A stretch of DNA of 64,000 nucleotides from Pterois miles (Eukaryota; Chordata; Actinopteri; Perciformes; Scorpaenidae), in contig CAMQGK010000327.1 of assembly GCA_947000775.1 (NCBI GenBank), positions 1,054,001-1,118,000 on the forward strand. Reading direction: 5' to 3'. The position numbers were made by a program, and so were the translations under genes. Below are positions 23,101 through 33,955 of this stretch, in pieces (the stretch's first letter is position 1; every line of letters starts with the position of its first letter). Below the pieces are notes generated by a model. That model saw nothing but the letters and a program-made list of their open reading frames with translations, ran no database searches and was not told the origin of the DNA.

Positions 23101-26100
23101 AAAGGGACCAACCACTATTTATTCCAGTGACTAAAATCAGTCAGTTTAGTGAGAACATAATGTGCCATTATCCACAGAAAAGTAATTGTTTGCATTTTCA
23201 CACAGAGCCGGTCCTAAACGTAGGCGGTTTAGGCGAGGGGCGCCATCATCCATATTGGTGTCCAAAATGAGTGAAGACAAACAATAAAAATTTAATTCAA
23301 GTTTTACTATTTTTTAGTAATAGTAACTTAATACTATTATTTCATTATTTATTATTTTATTACAAAAAATCCCTCAACAACATAAGTATTTAGCCTATTG
23401 AATATGCCCCGTTCTCTGGGTTGCCAGAATCACCCTGTGCATTTCCCTAGCTAATAAAAAGGTAAAGTTAACAAATCACGCCCACATTTAATTCATTAAG
23501 GAAAGTTGGAAAGCTTATTCAGGTGTTTGGGGAAATGACCTAACATCATTTTACAAATCCAGTTTGATCTGCAGTGTGATCTGCATAGTTTAACCATCTG
23601 AGACCCACATTTTGTCAGCAGCTGGTTAGTAAACAGGGGAAAACCAAATAGATTACTACCTACAACACCTATTCTTGAATTGCAGCTATAACACACTGTT
23701 TACTGATTTATCTTCTATAGACTTTAATAAACACAGAATCATTCACATTTTGATTTTATAACCTCAGTCCTGTTTTCTTCATTCACCATCTACAGATTCA
23801 ACCATTGCATTCAAGATGTCCTGCAGCTTCTCTAATGGGGACATGTGTCAAATGAACCACTGTTCGCAGGGGGGCAGTTCCTGGGAAATGGTAACACATG
23901 TGAAAGAGGGACCTAGTTCTGACCACACCAATTTACCCAGTGGCAGTGGTGATTCTGGTAAGATTTTGAATTTAAAAATTTTAGTTTTGAGTTGTTTAAT
24001 CCAAACAGAGGTCACTGTATAAACCGTCAACAGGTAAAATTTAGCCGCTCTTTGAATGCATTGATTTTCACGGTATAAGGTTTCATTTATTCATCATTCT
24101 ACAACATGAGGTTGTATAAAGAAATGCTATAGCTGTAGTCCCTTTACACTGCTCACAACAGCAGTCACAATCAAGCCAGGACACATCTCTCTGAAAACCT
24201 AAAGTCTAAAAACCTCAGACACTATCAGACTCTTCTGCACTCAAACACTGAGCAGGTTTAAGGCCTGATGTACGTTAATAAATTTCTTACTCTTGTCCAT
24301 CGTGAAGCCTGTGATTTATGATGCAGCTCTTTTGCACACAGTAACAGACAAAAGCAACATAGATTATTTATCTAGATGCAAAATGAAGAGCATGAAAATG
24401 ACGGCATTCTCTATAGGGGTAAATTTCACCCACTGCCACGTATCAGTGTAAATGGCCTTTTTTTCTTTCTTTTTTAAAATCAGCTTTATCTTGACATTTT
24501 TTAACAATGCAGGATGCTGCATAACAGTCTTAGGAAAATTTACAGACTTCAATATTTGATTGAAACAAAGTTGGAGTACAATCTAAAAAGAGCTGCAGGT
24601 CAATTTTACCCATTGGCGCTTCTTGTGTTAAAGAAATACAATTTTTGGGGTGCTGTGCCTGGTGATTAAGGCGACAACCGTGAGCCTCAGTATTTCCTGT
24701 TCCTATCCAGCTTGGGGCCGCTTGCATATCACTCTCCATCTCTCTTTCCCCTCATTTCTTGTTAGCTTTGAACTGTTGTATATCTAATAAAGGCAAAGAA
24801 GCCCTCACGAATAATAATGAAAAAATAACAAGACAAAACATGTATCTTCACATTTAGACAGTATTTTTGATTGTTTATTTTACCAAAAACTAACTTTTAA
24901 GTGGGACAAATGGCTTTGAGGAAAGTCTCACAGCATTAATCTCACCCATATATCATTTACATGTACTTTTCTTATGTAGATATGACATTTCAAGGTCCAC
25001 CACCATAACACATTTATTTTGGTCAACAACATTCTAGGTATGGATGCAAGTTACTTCATGCATGTTAGCACAGCATCAGGTCAGGAGGGAGACTCAGCCT
25101 GGCTGGAGACCCACAAGATGAGTCCCAATAGGGGGTGCCATGTCCAGTGTCTCCAGTTCTACTTTCACCACAGTGGGAACGAGTTAGACCGCCTCAACAT
25201 CTGGATCAGAGAGTTTCAAGATGCAATGGATTTAACAGGAACCCGCCGCCTCATGGGACAGATCACTGGTAATGTCAAGCTGCATGATTATCTGATATCA
25301 TCTGCTCTAAATGGTGTTTAAGACTCAAATGTTTGAAAGCTATTAAGTCATCACAAAACTCTTCCTCCAGGTCCACGAACATCTCACTGGCAAATCCAAC
25401 ATGTTCCCCTGAATGCCACCAAGCAATTCCAGGTGGAGTTTGAGTTTCGTAAAGGAGCAGGAAACTCGTTAGGTGGCTTCTCAATCGATGACATCAATCT
25501 GTCTGAGATTGAATGTCCACATGTAGTGATGCAGATTAATAATTTTGAGAATGTTATGAGTACTAGTCGTTATGGCACAAATCTATACAGCCAAAGGCAC
25601 TACTCCACAGGAGGCTATGCATACGCAGCTGGGGTTAAGCTGTACAGAAGAACTTTTGGAGTGTTTGTACAACTGTTGTCTGGTCAATATGACGACCAGC
25701 TGGAGTGGCCTTGCCCACATCGGCAGGTGACCTTCACAATGCTGGATCAGAACCCCAACATCCTGCTGCAGATGTCCAAGCAAAGGAGTATCACCAGTGA
25801 CGGTAAGCTTAAAAGAACATAAAGAAATCCTTAAACCAACACTAACTAGAATGAAAAGTCACCCCTTTAGCACACTACATGTAACAGTATTTCCTCTGGT
25901 TATTTACTGTTAATGTTTTCTCCTAACAGGTAGCAGAAAATGGGGCAATCCTCGTGAGACTGGATATCCATACGTAGATAGCAATAATGAAACCATTTAT
26001 GCCGGACCTCTGCTTGGCTTAAGATTTTTTTCTGGTTTGGAAGAAATGAAATGGAGAGACTTCCTCAAAGGCGGGAGTGCCGTTTTTGTCTTCAGCTTCC

Positions 26101-27113
26101 AAGGCAGGCTGTTTATACTGCTTAACTTAACTGTTTAACTGATCTGCTTGTAATTCTACAACAAATGTATTTGAAACATTACTTTACTTATTGTTCATTA
26201 TGACTGAAATTTTCGTCTTTGATTAGATGTCAGTCCTCTTGTTAATGGAAGTGATGTACCGTGTCCTCACATTGGACCAGTGAAGGTTACACATCCTCCC
26301 AGAGATCTGGATAACGGCCCATGCCCAGCACGGTAGGACGTTGTGTTGTCAAATTAAGTACATTTTCAGCACTAAAACAACTTCTCATTTTACAACAAAA
26401 CTCAAAGAAATTTTGATTTTAATATACCTTTCTGCTATGCATTTAACAGGATCACCACCCCTCCACCTCCTACAACCACCACTTCCCCACCTCCTACAAC
26501 CACTACCTCCTCACCTCCTACAACCACTACCTCCTCACCTCCTATAACCACCACTTCCCCACCTCCTACAACCACGACTTCCTCACCTCCTACAACCACC
26601 ACTTCCTCACCTCCTACAACCACCACTTCCCCACCTCCTACAACCACCATCCATCCACTTCCTAGAACAACAGATGACAAGAGGTAACAGATTTACTCAA
26701 GTTACACTTGCTGTAATTCATTAGCTTTAGAAACGGTTGGCCTGAACAGCTTTATTTCCTGTATTAAACATACATAAACAGAAAATTGCAATAAAAAGAA
26801 GGCAGCAATGTTTAAATATAAATTACAGTACAATGCAGAATAGCAATGCTAACAATGCACAGTGTTCTTGCAGCAGCTGCTAGTAACTTGCAGGCCACAC
26901 AAACAAATTTTCTCCTAGAAACCAACAGCCTTTATAGCTAAGTGTGATAGGGCCTTTTTCAAAGCACTATGAGGTATGTGTCAAAAATCCTGTTTTATTT
27001 TAATGAATAATTTACTCCTTTCTTCCTGCTGCAGCGTTTTTGGCTTCTCTGCTGGTTTGGCTTGTTCTCCTGTCCTCACCCTCCTGCTCGCATTGATGCT
27101 TTTGATACCTTGA
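20150..27113 (+). CDS. Meprin-type astacin metalloprotease, complete gene
   Basis: Fifteen exons with consistent phases: 20150-20212, 20491-20509, 20622-20660, 20805-20830, 20921-21005, 21355-21472, 21630-21808, 22865-23083, 23796-23957, 25038-25268, 25371-25802, 25930-26103, 26227-26332, 26450-26683, 27035-27113; about 721 residues. Order: signal peptide (MRGYIFLVVNLAVSSAF), short propeptide, astacin catalytic domain with zinc site HEFLHALGFYH (about 146-156) and Met-turn SVMHY (about 201-205), MAM, MATH, Thr/Pro mucin-like stalk, C-terminal hydrophobic helix. Meprins cleave peptides and matrix or mucus proteins at epithelial surfaces. The EGF-like domain usual between MATH and the membrane helix is not visible; the stalk lies there instead. 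The donor after 26103 is GC, not GT. All catalytic residues seen are intact, so I expect an active enzyme. I cannot decide between the alpha-like and beta-like subunit. Confidence 0.92.
21956..22626 (+). mobile_element. MITE in a meprin intron, interrupted by a SINE
   Basis: The ends carry the 10-bp inverted repeat aaaggtgcta / tagcaccttt. The interior includes ttgtacctgagggggaagcg and cattactccactatattgta, typical dispersed-repeat wording. The SINE at 22283-22587 lies inside. It sits in the intron between 21808 and 22865. Confidence 0.6.
22283..22587 (+). mobile_element. tRNA-derived SINE
   Basis: The head carries polymerase III boxes: box A in agtggttagcactgt and box B in ggtttgaatcc. The body reads tgtggagtttgcatgttctc, aatggttgtctgtctct and ggatcagctccagcc, and the tail is (ggat)n-like. 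This is the familiar vertebrate/fish SINE with a conserved central body. Confidence 0.85.
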
Positions 27114-28040
27114 TGTGCATCTCCTCCCGTCCTCATTCCCATGGCGTCAAATGATGATGTTTTGTCAGTCACAGCTGTTGCCGTTCAATACTGACACAAA
27201 TTGTAGCGTCGGTATGAGACGCACCAGGCTTTCCATGGACAACAGCATAAACCCATCCGCGTCACTATTAAACACTCAGGGAAAGATCTGTGGAGACACA
27301 CAGATGGGTCCAACAAACACAGGGCTTTCATCCAGGAGGCTGCTGTTTGTGTCCAGTACGTTAAGTTTCACTTTAATGTTACAATCAGCTGTTTGTTTGT
27401 GTCATTTTCACCGTACAAATGTAGTAATTTTAAGCCCAACCATGTTGTTTTTTCCTAAAGTGGTTTTGTTAAATTTACAACATTAGGCACATGTTTAGTG
27501 GCACCAAGGGGTCTGATAAAGCATCAGTATATGATGAATTGGGATGAGAACAAGTTGGCACATCCCACCTCTGCACATTAACTTAATGATAATTCATCAG
27601 ATTTTACTTTATTCATTTTTTGTCATTGTTTCTGTGGTTATAGGTCACAAACAGAAAGAGAGGTGTAATGGGTGAAGAAGTATTGGTATATTAGGGATAG
27701 TTGTTGAGTTACAACTTATAGCAGCTTATGTAATAATTCATTGAATGTCTGTACTTCTGTGGTGTTTGGTGCTTTGATCATATATTAGTTAGGACCCGAG
27801 CACTGACAACGTCGGGCCGCAAGGACCTTATTGAAACTGAAGGAATTTTTATTTGGTTATTATTTGGTATTTGTCTTTTGTGGGTTGATCTTAAAATTGT
27901 ACTTTGATTTCTTATAGGATTGTACTCCTTTGAGGAAATGGGAAAAAATAAGCTTCACTGCTGTTATAACTGGGTAATAAAATGGGAGCCCTTATTTTTG
28001 TGTATTAAGAAAGAATACAGTTGTACACTGGTGTTTGAGT
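23618..28040 (+). repeat. Segmental duplication, copy B
   Basis: Sister of 771-5572. It covers the intron before the MAM exons through the 3' flank of the complete meprin gene. Beyond 27113 it holds no further gene, only the shared flank, and it ends at the (TA)n run. Confidence 0.9.
26462..26655 (+). repeat. 24-bp coding repeat of the meprin stalk
   Basis: Seven full copies and one partial copy of a 24-bp unit encode PPTTTTSP or PPTTTTSS. Proline and threonine density suggests a heavily O-glycosylated, extended stalk. The homologous exon of copy A (4126-4167) has only one degenerate unit. Confidence 0.9.

Positions 28041-28041
<1 letters not shown>

Positions 28042-28107
<66 letters not shown>
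28042..28107. repeat. (TA)n microsatellite
   Basis: A pure TA run of about 66 bp marks the right end of duplication copy B. Confidence 0.95.
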
Positions 28108-28111
<4 letters not shown>

Positions 28112-28189
28112 CAAATTTTTATATAGTTCTAAAGTTTTTCATTTATTTTGGAAATATTTGGGTTTTAAGGCATCTTGCAAAAGAAGCAA

Positions 28190-29060
28190 TGAGCTAATGC
28201 TATTTTGGGGGGACGTTTGGGAAGAGCGCACAAGCGGGCACAAAGACACGGGAGGAAAAACTGGATTTTTGAAGGAGACACGCTTAGGTCTGCTTCAATG
28301 CCTCGTTAAACTCTTACTTTTATAAACAACGAGCGTAGTGTGTACATGGGATATCCAGGGTAGGTAGACGACCAGGTTCCTCACGGACTACGGAATGAAA
28401 GCGCGGGGGAAGCAATTTGTGCCAGGACCGCGGGGGCGTCAACGCGCGGGAGCGAGCGGAAGTGTGGACGTAGTGATTATGTTTGGACAACCTGCGAGCG
28501 GAGCACCAGAGTGGGTGACAGACAACGAAGTGTTTGCTAAAAGCCAGTGTGGAAGTATGCTGTGGGCTCTAAATAACTGTCCGCTGCGTTCCCACAAGCT
28601 GTCCATGAAGGAGGCGCTGCTTTGGGTGGCGCAGGTTGATGAGAGCCAGGTGTGCAGAGTCAGTAGCTTACTGAAGCGGACCACAACGCGTCCACGAGAG
28701 GGGATGAGACCCGATATGTCGACATGGACCACGGAGCTTTTCAGAGAGCAGAACAAGAGCACAAAGTCCCTTTTCAGTAGCGCGGACCTCTCTGTGACTC
28801 TCACCCAGGTGAACTTACCTGCCCGGCTCGTGTTCTGCCACTCCGAGAGATGGAGTCACGCATTGTGGTAAACTGACATTGGCGCTGTGTTGTGGGCGTG
28901 GACCTGGTGGAGGGCTGGTTCTGTGGTTGCAGAGGGACCAGGCCAGAGAAGCATGGCTGCCGGGAATGCGACAGGCTTCTGCATTCAGATTCAACCTGAG
29001 ATCCAACGCTCCAGTTTGGCAGTTTTTCAGCTGAAGGCATCCAGACTGCGAGGTGAGTGG
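28190..29060 (+). other. GC-rich, CpG-rich block with unrecognised open frames
   Basis: The base composition is clearly richer in G+C and CpG than all the surroundings. A 158-codon frame runs 28395-28871 (starts MKARGKQFVPG; no domain recognised). A second start at 28953 has a good context (agcATGGc) and runs 33 codons to a strong GTGAGT donor at 29053. Possible readings are the 5' region of a retroelement or the first exon of an unidentified gene. I found no downstream exon before the minisatellite at 29264, so I assign no function. Confidence 0.3.
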
Positions 29061-29263
29061 TGGCACTGGTGAAAAATCTTATCACATGGTGAGTTGTTGC
29101 AAGCCTTTAACTAAACAAGCCAGAAACAGAGCCTGATCCGCCTGTCGACGGAGTCGCCGGGTCCAAGATCCACTAATAAAGCAAGATCCAAGTATAAGGG
29201 CCACTGGGTCAACAACACAGACCAGTCTGCTGTAGAAAATCAGTTAAAAGTTAAACAACCATA

Positions 29264-30060
29264 GGTTGAACCATCGGTGACACTGAACCATAGGTGACAC
29301 TGAACCGTAGGCGACACTGAACCGTAGGTAACACTGAACCGTAGGCGACACTGAACCATCGGCGACACTGAACTGTAGGCGACACTGAACGGTAGGCGAC
29401 ACTGAACGGTAGGCGACGCTGAACCATCGGCGACACTGAACCGTAGGTAACACTGAACCGTAGGCGACACTGAACCATCGGCGACACTGAACTGTAGGCG
29501 ACACTGAACGGTAGGTGACACTGAACCATCTGCGACACTGAACCGTAGGCGACACTGAACGGTAGGCGACGCTGAACCGTAGGTGACACTGAACCGTAGG
29601 CGACACTGAACCGTAGGCGACGCTGAACCGTAGGCGACACTGAACCGTAGGTGACACTGAACCGTAGGTGACACTGAACCATCTGCGACACTGAACCATC
29701 TGCGACACTGAACCGTAGGCGGCACTGAACCGTAGGCGACACTGAACCGTGGGCGACACTGAACCGTAGGCGACACTGAACCGTAGGCGACACTGAACCA
29801 TCGGCGACACTGAACCGTAGGCGACACTGAACCGTAGGCGACACTGAACCGTAGGCGACACTGAACTGTAGGCGACACTGAACCATCGGCGACACTGAAC
29901 CGTAGGCGACACTGAACCGTAGGCGACACTGAACCGTAGGCGACACTGAACCGTAGGCGACACTGAACCATCGGCGACACTGAACCATCGGCGACACTGA
30001 ACCGTAGGCGACACTGAACAGTAGGCGACACTGAACCATCGGCGACACTGAACCGTAGGC
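29264..30060. repeat. 17-bp minisatellite, about 46 copies
   Basis: The unit is cgacactgaaccgtagg, with variants ccatcgg, actgtagg and acggtagg in its second half. Because 17 is not a multiple of 3, each frame cycles through the same words every 51 bases, and all three minus-strand frames stay open for more than 260 codons. This is a repeat effect, not evidence of a gene. Confidence 0.97.
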
Positions 30061-31824
30061 CATACTCTTTTAAAGTAGTTAATCACTTTTTATGAAAATA
30101 AGAAAGTCATGTTAAAAAAAATCATAGAATAGTATGTCGAAAAAAAGTCATAGTATAGTATGTCTAACCACTATTTTTTTTTTTATTTTTGACGTACTAT
30201 GACTTTTTCGACATCTTATACACTATCCTATGACTAATTTTTGCGACATACTATGACAATTTTTTTTGACACACTATACTATGACTAATTTTTTTGACAT
30301 GACTTTTTTTCAACATACTACCGCATGACTTTTTTATCAACATACTATACTATAACAAATTTTTCAACATACTATACTGTGACTTTTTTTGACATACTAT
30401 ACTGACAAATTTTTCGATGTATTATCGTATTATTATTTTGACATTCTATAGCATGATTTTTTGTTGACATACTACACTAAAGTCATACTATAGCATGTCG
30501 AAAAAAAGTAGTCATGGTTTAGTATATGGAAAAAAGTTTTGCTATACTATTTCGAAAAAAGTCATGCTATAGTATGTTGAAAAATAGTTATGCTATAGTA
30601 TATCGACAAAAAAGTCACACTATAGTATGTTGAAAAAATATGTCATAGTATCGTATGTTGAAAAATGTCAGTATACTATGTCACGCTATAGTATGTAAGA
30701 AAAATTTGTCATGGTATATCATGTCGACAAAAGTCACATTATAGTATGTTGAAAAAAATAGTCATAGTAGAGAAAAAAAAATTGTCATAACGTAGTATGT
30801 TGAAAAGATTTGTCATAGTATAGTCTGTCGAAAAAATTAATCATAGTACACTATGTCGAAAAAAGTCTTAGTGAAGTATTTATAGTAAAGTCTGGTGTAG
30901 TATGTTGAAAAATTTGTCATAGTATAGTATGTTGACAAAGGTCATCATATAGTATGTCAAAAAGGTCAGTATTGTATGCTGAAAAAAGTCATGCTTGTTG
31001 CTATAGCTTGTTGAAAATACTTGTCAGTATTTCGAAAAAAAAAGTCAGTATAGTATGTTGATAAAAGTCTATTGAAAAAATTAGTTATAGTGTACTATGT
31101 CGGAAAAAAGTCAGTATAATGTCGAAGAAATTAGTCATAGTATAGTTTGATGAAAAAAGTCATAGTATAGTATATGTCAAAAAAGTCAGTATAGTACGAT
31201 GAAACAAGTCATGCTAAAGTATGTCCTGAAAATTTGTCATAGCATAGTATATCGAAAAAAATCTGTATTGTATGTTGAAAAAGTGATGCTATAATATGTC
31301 GATAAAAGTCATGGTATGGTATCTCAAAGAAAGTTATAAGTATGTCGTGAAAAAGTCATAGTGTAGTATGTCAACAACAAAGTCCTAGTATAGCACGTTG
31401 AAAAAAAGTCATGCTATAGTACGTTGAAAAAAAAGTCTTGCAATAGTATGTCAAACAAGAAGTCATAGTATTGTATGTCAACAAAAATCAGTGTAGTATG
31501 TTGTAAGTCATGCTATATGTCCAAAAAAAATTCATACAATAGTATGTCGAAAAAAAGTCACTATAATATGTCGAAAAAAAGTCATGTTATAGTATGTCAA
31601 AAAAAATTGTCATCGTATAGTATGTCGAAAACAAGTCTTGGCGATATAAGTCAGTATAATATGTCGAAAAAAATAGTCACAGTATAGTATGGCGAGAAAA
31701 AGTCATGTAGCAGTATGTCAAAAAAATTTTCATAGTGTAGTGTGGCAATAAAAACTAGTCATAGTGTCGTATGTTGAAAAAATTTGTCACAGTATAGTAT
31801 GTCGAAAAAAAGTCTTAGTATAGG

Positions 31825-33687
31825 ACACTGCTCAATAAAATAAAGGAACCACTAAAATAACACATCCTCGTTCTCAGTGAATGAAATATTCCAGTTGAAA
31901 ATCTTTATTCATTACATAGTGGAATACATTGAGGACAAAATCACATAATGTAAATCAAAATTATTGGAGGTCTGGATTTGGAATCGTACTCAAAATAAAA
32001 GTGGAAAATCACATCACAGGCTGACCGAACTTGAGTGGAAATTCCTCAAGACGAGTCAGAATGAGGCTCAGTAGTGTGTGTGGCCTCCATGTGCCTGTAT
32101 GACCTCCCTACAGCACCTGTTTATGCTCCTGATGAGGTGGTGGATGTTCTCCTGAGGGGTCTCCTCCCAGATCTGGATTAAAGTGTCAGTCAGTCAGTCT
32201 GGATTAAAGTGTCAGTCAACTGGTCCAGTGTCCAGTCATCCTGGACAGTCTGTGGTGCAACATGGCTTTGGTGGATGGAACAAGAAAGAAAGAAAAAAGA
32301 AAGAAAGATATTCCTTTTATTAGTCCCACAGTGGGGAAATTCAGTTTTACACTCTGTTGTTCACACAGTACATATACATGTCAATGGAGAGATGTCAGAG
32401 TGAGGGGGGCTGCTCCTGACAAGCGCCCAGAGCAGTTGGGGGTTGGTGCCTTGCTCACGTCTGTCGCTCAGGGGCACCTCGGCAGTGCCCAAGAGGTAAA
32501 CTGGCACCTCTCCTCTCAGTTGGTCTTGGTCCATGGGGGTCTTGAACCCATGGCGTCCGCGTCCTAACCCAAGTCCTTACAGACTGAGCTACTGCCGCCC
32601 CCACCCTACAAGATATAATGTGTGCTCGATTGCATTCAGGTCTGGGGAACAGGTAGGCCAGTCCATAGCATCAGAAGGAACCCAGGTCCCACTGCAACAG
32701 TATATGGTCTCTCAGTGGGTCTGAGGATCTCATCCCAGTACCTAATGGCAGTCAGGGGACCTCTGGCTAGCACATGGAGGTCTGTGTGGCCCTTCAAAGA
32801 AATGCCTCCCCACACCATTACTGACCCACCGCCAAACCGGTCATGCTGGAGGATGTTGCAGGCAGCAGGACATTCTCCACGGCGTCTCCAGACTCTGTCA
32901 CGTCTGTCACATGTGCTCAGTGTGAACCTGCTCTCATCCGTGAAGAGCTCAGGGCGCCAGTGGCAAGTCTGCCATTCTTGGTGTTCTCTGGCAAATGCCA
33001 ATCGCCCTGCATGGTGTTGGGCTGTAAGCACAAGCCCCATTTGTGGATGTCAGGCCCTCATACCACCCTCATGCAGTCTGTTTCTGACAGTTTGAGCAGA
33101 AACATGCATATTAGTGGCCTGCTGGAGGTCATTTTGCGGGGCTCTGGCAGTTTTCATCCTGTTCCTTTATGCACAAAGGAGGTAGCGCTCCTGCTTCTGG
33201 GTTGTTACACTCCTACGGCCCCCTTCACGTCTCCTGGTGTTCTGGCCTGTCTCTTGGTATCTCCTCCATGCTCTGGACACTGTGCTGACAGACACAGCAA
33301 ACCTTCTTACCAAAGCTCGCATTGACGTGCCATCCTGGATGAGCTGCTCTATCTGAGCTTTCTTCTGTTGGTTGCAGACACCGCCTCATGCTACCTGTGG
33401 GGGTTAGAGCACTGACAAAATTCAAAAGTGACCAAAACATCAGCTAGAAAGGATGAGAAAAGAGAAATGGTCTGTGGTCACCACCTGCAGAACCACTCCT
33501 TTATAGGGTTTGTCTTGCTAATTGCCTCTCATTTCCACCTGTTGTCTGTTCCATTTGAACAACAGCAGGTGAAATTGATTCACAATCAGTGTTGCTTCCT
33601 AACCGGACAGGATGATTTCACAGAAGTGTGGTTGACTTGGAGTTACACTGTGTTGTTTAAGTGTTCCCTTTATTTTTTGAGCAGTGT
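31825..33687 (-). mobile_element. Tc1-like transposon inside the array, dead
   Basis: The ends are cactgctcaataaaataaag and the reverse complement of a matching sequence, next to TA on the right. The minus strand holds a transposase relic: ELFTDESRFTLSTCDRRD (first catalytic D), GGGSVMVWGGIS, GPGFLLM, then a deletion that removes the second catalytic D segment, then CSPDLNAIEHT and, beyond the SINE, HVAPQTVQDDWTLDQ. It is disabled by the deletion and by the SINE insertion (32275-32603). Confidence 0.88.
32275..32603 (-). mobile_element. tRNA-derived SINE nested in the Tc1 transposase
   Basis: Read on the minus strand from 32603: ggcggcagtagctcagtctg (box A region), ccatgggttcaagacccc (box B), a body with cagtgcccctgagcgacaga-type wording, and an (aaag)n-like tail at 32275-32310. 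Transposase codons resume on both sides, which shows the insertion came after the Tc1 element. Confidence 0.85.
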
Positions 33688-33955
33688 ATGTTGAAAAGAG
33701 TTGGCATAGAATAATATATCGGAAAAAAATAGTCATATTGTAGTATGTCAAAAAAAATTATAGTATAGTATGGAAAAAAGTCATGCTATAGTATCTCGAA
33801 AAAAAAGTCATGATATACTATGTTGAAAAAAGTCATAGTATAGTATGTCGACAAAAAAGTCATGGTGTAGTCATAGTATAGTAACTCAGTATATGTTGAA
33901 AAAATTAGTCATGGTATAGTACGTCAAAAAAAGGCATGCTATATTATATCAAAAG

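Noticed and set aside
26435..26680. Gly/Val-rich minus-strand frame
   Set aside because: Antisense of the Thr/Pro stalk exon of the meprin gene.
28035..28325. Frame starting in the (TA)n run
   Set aside because: Begins with a Tyr-Ile simple repeat from the microsatellite.
29240..30086. Three overlapping minus-strand open frames of 263-280 codons
   Set aside because: They are the 17-bp minisatellite read in three phases; the same peptide cycle appears in all, with no start context or domain.
32636..33040. Active Tc1 transposase
   Set aside because: The 134-codon frame has the first catalytic motif but a deletion removes the next one, and a SINE interrupts the C-terminus.
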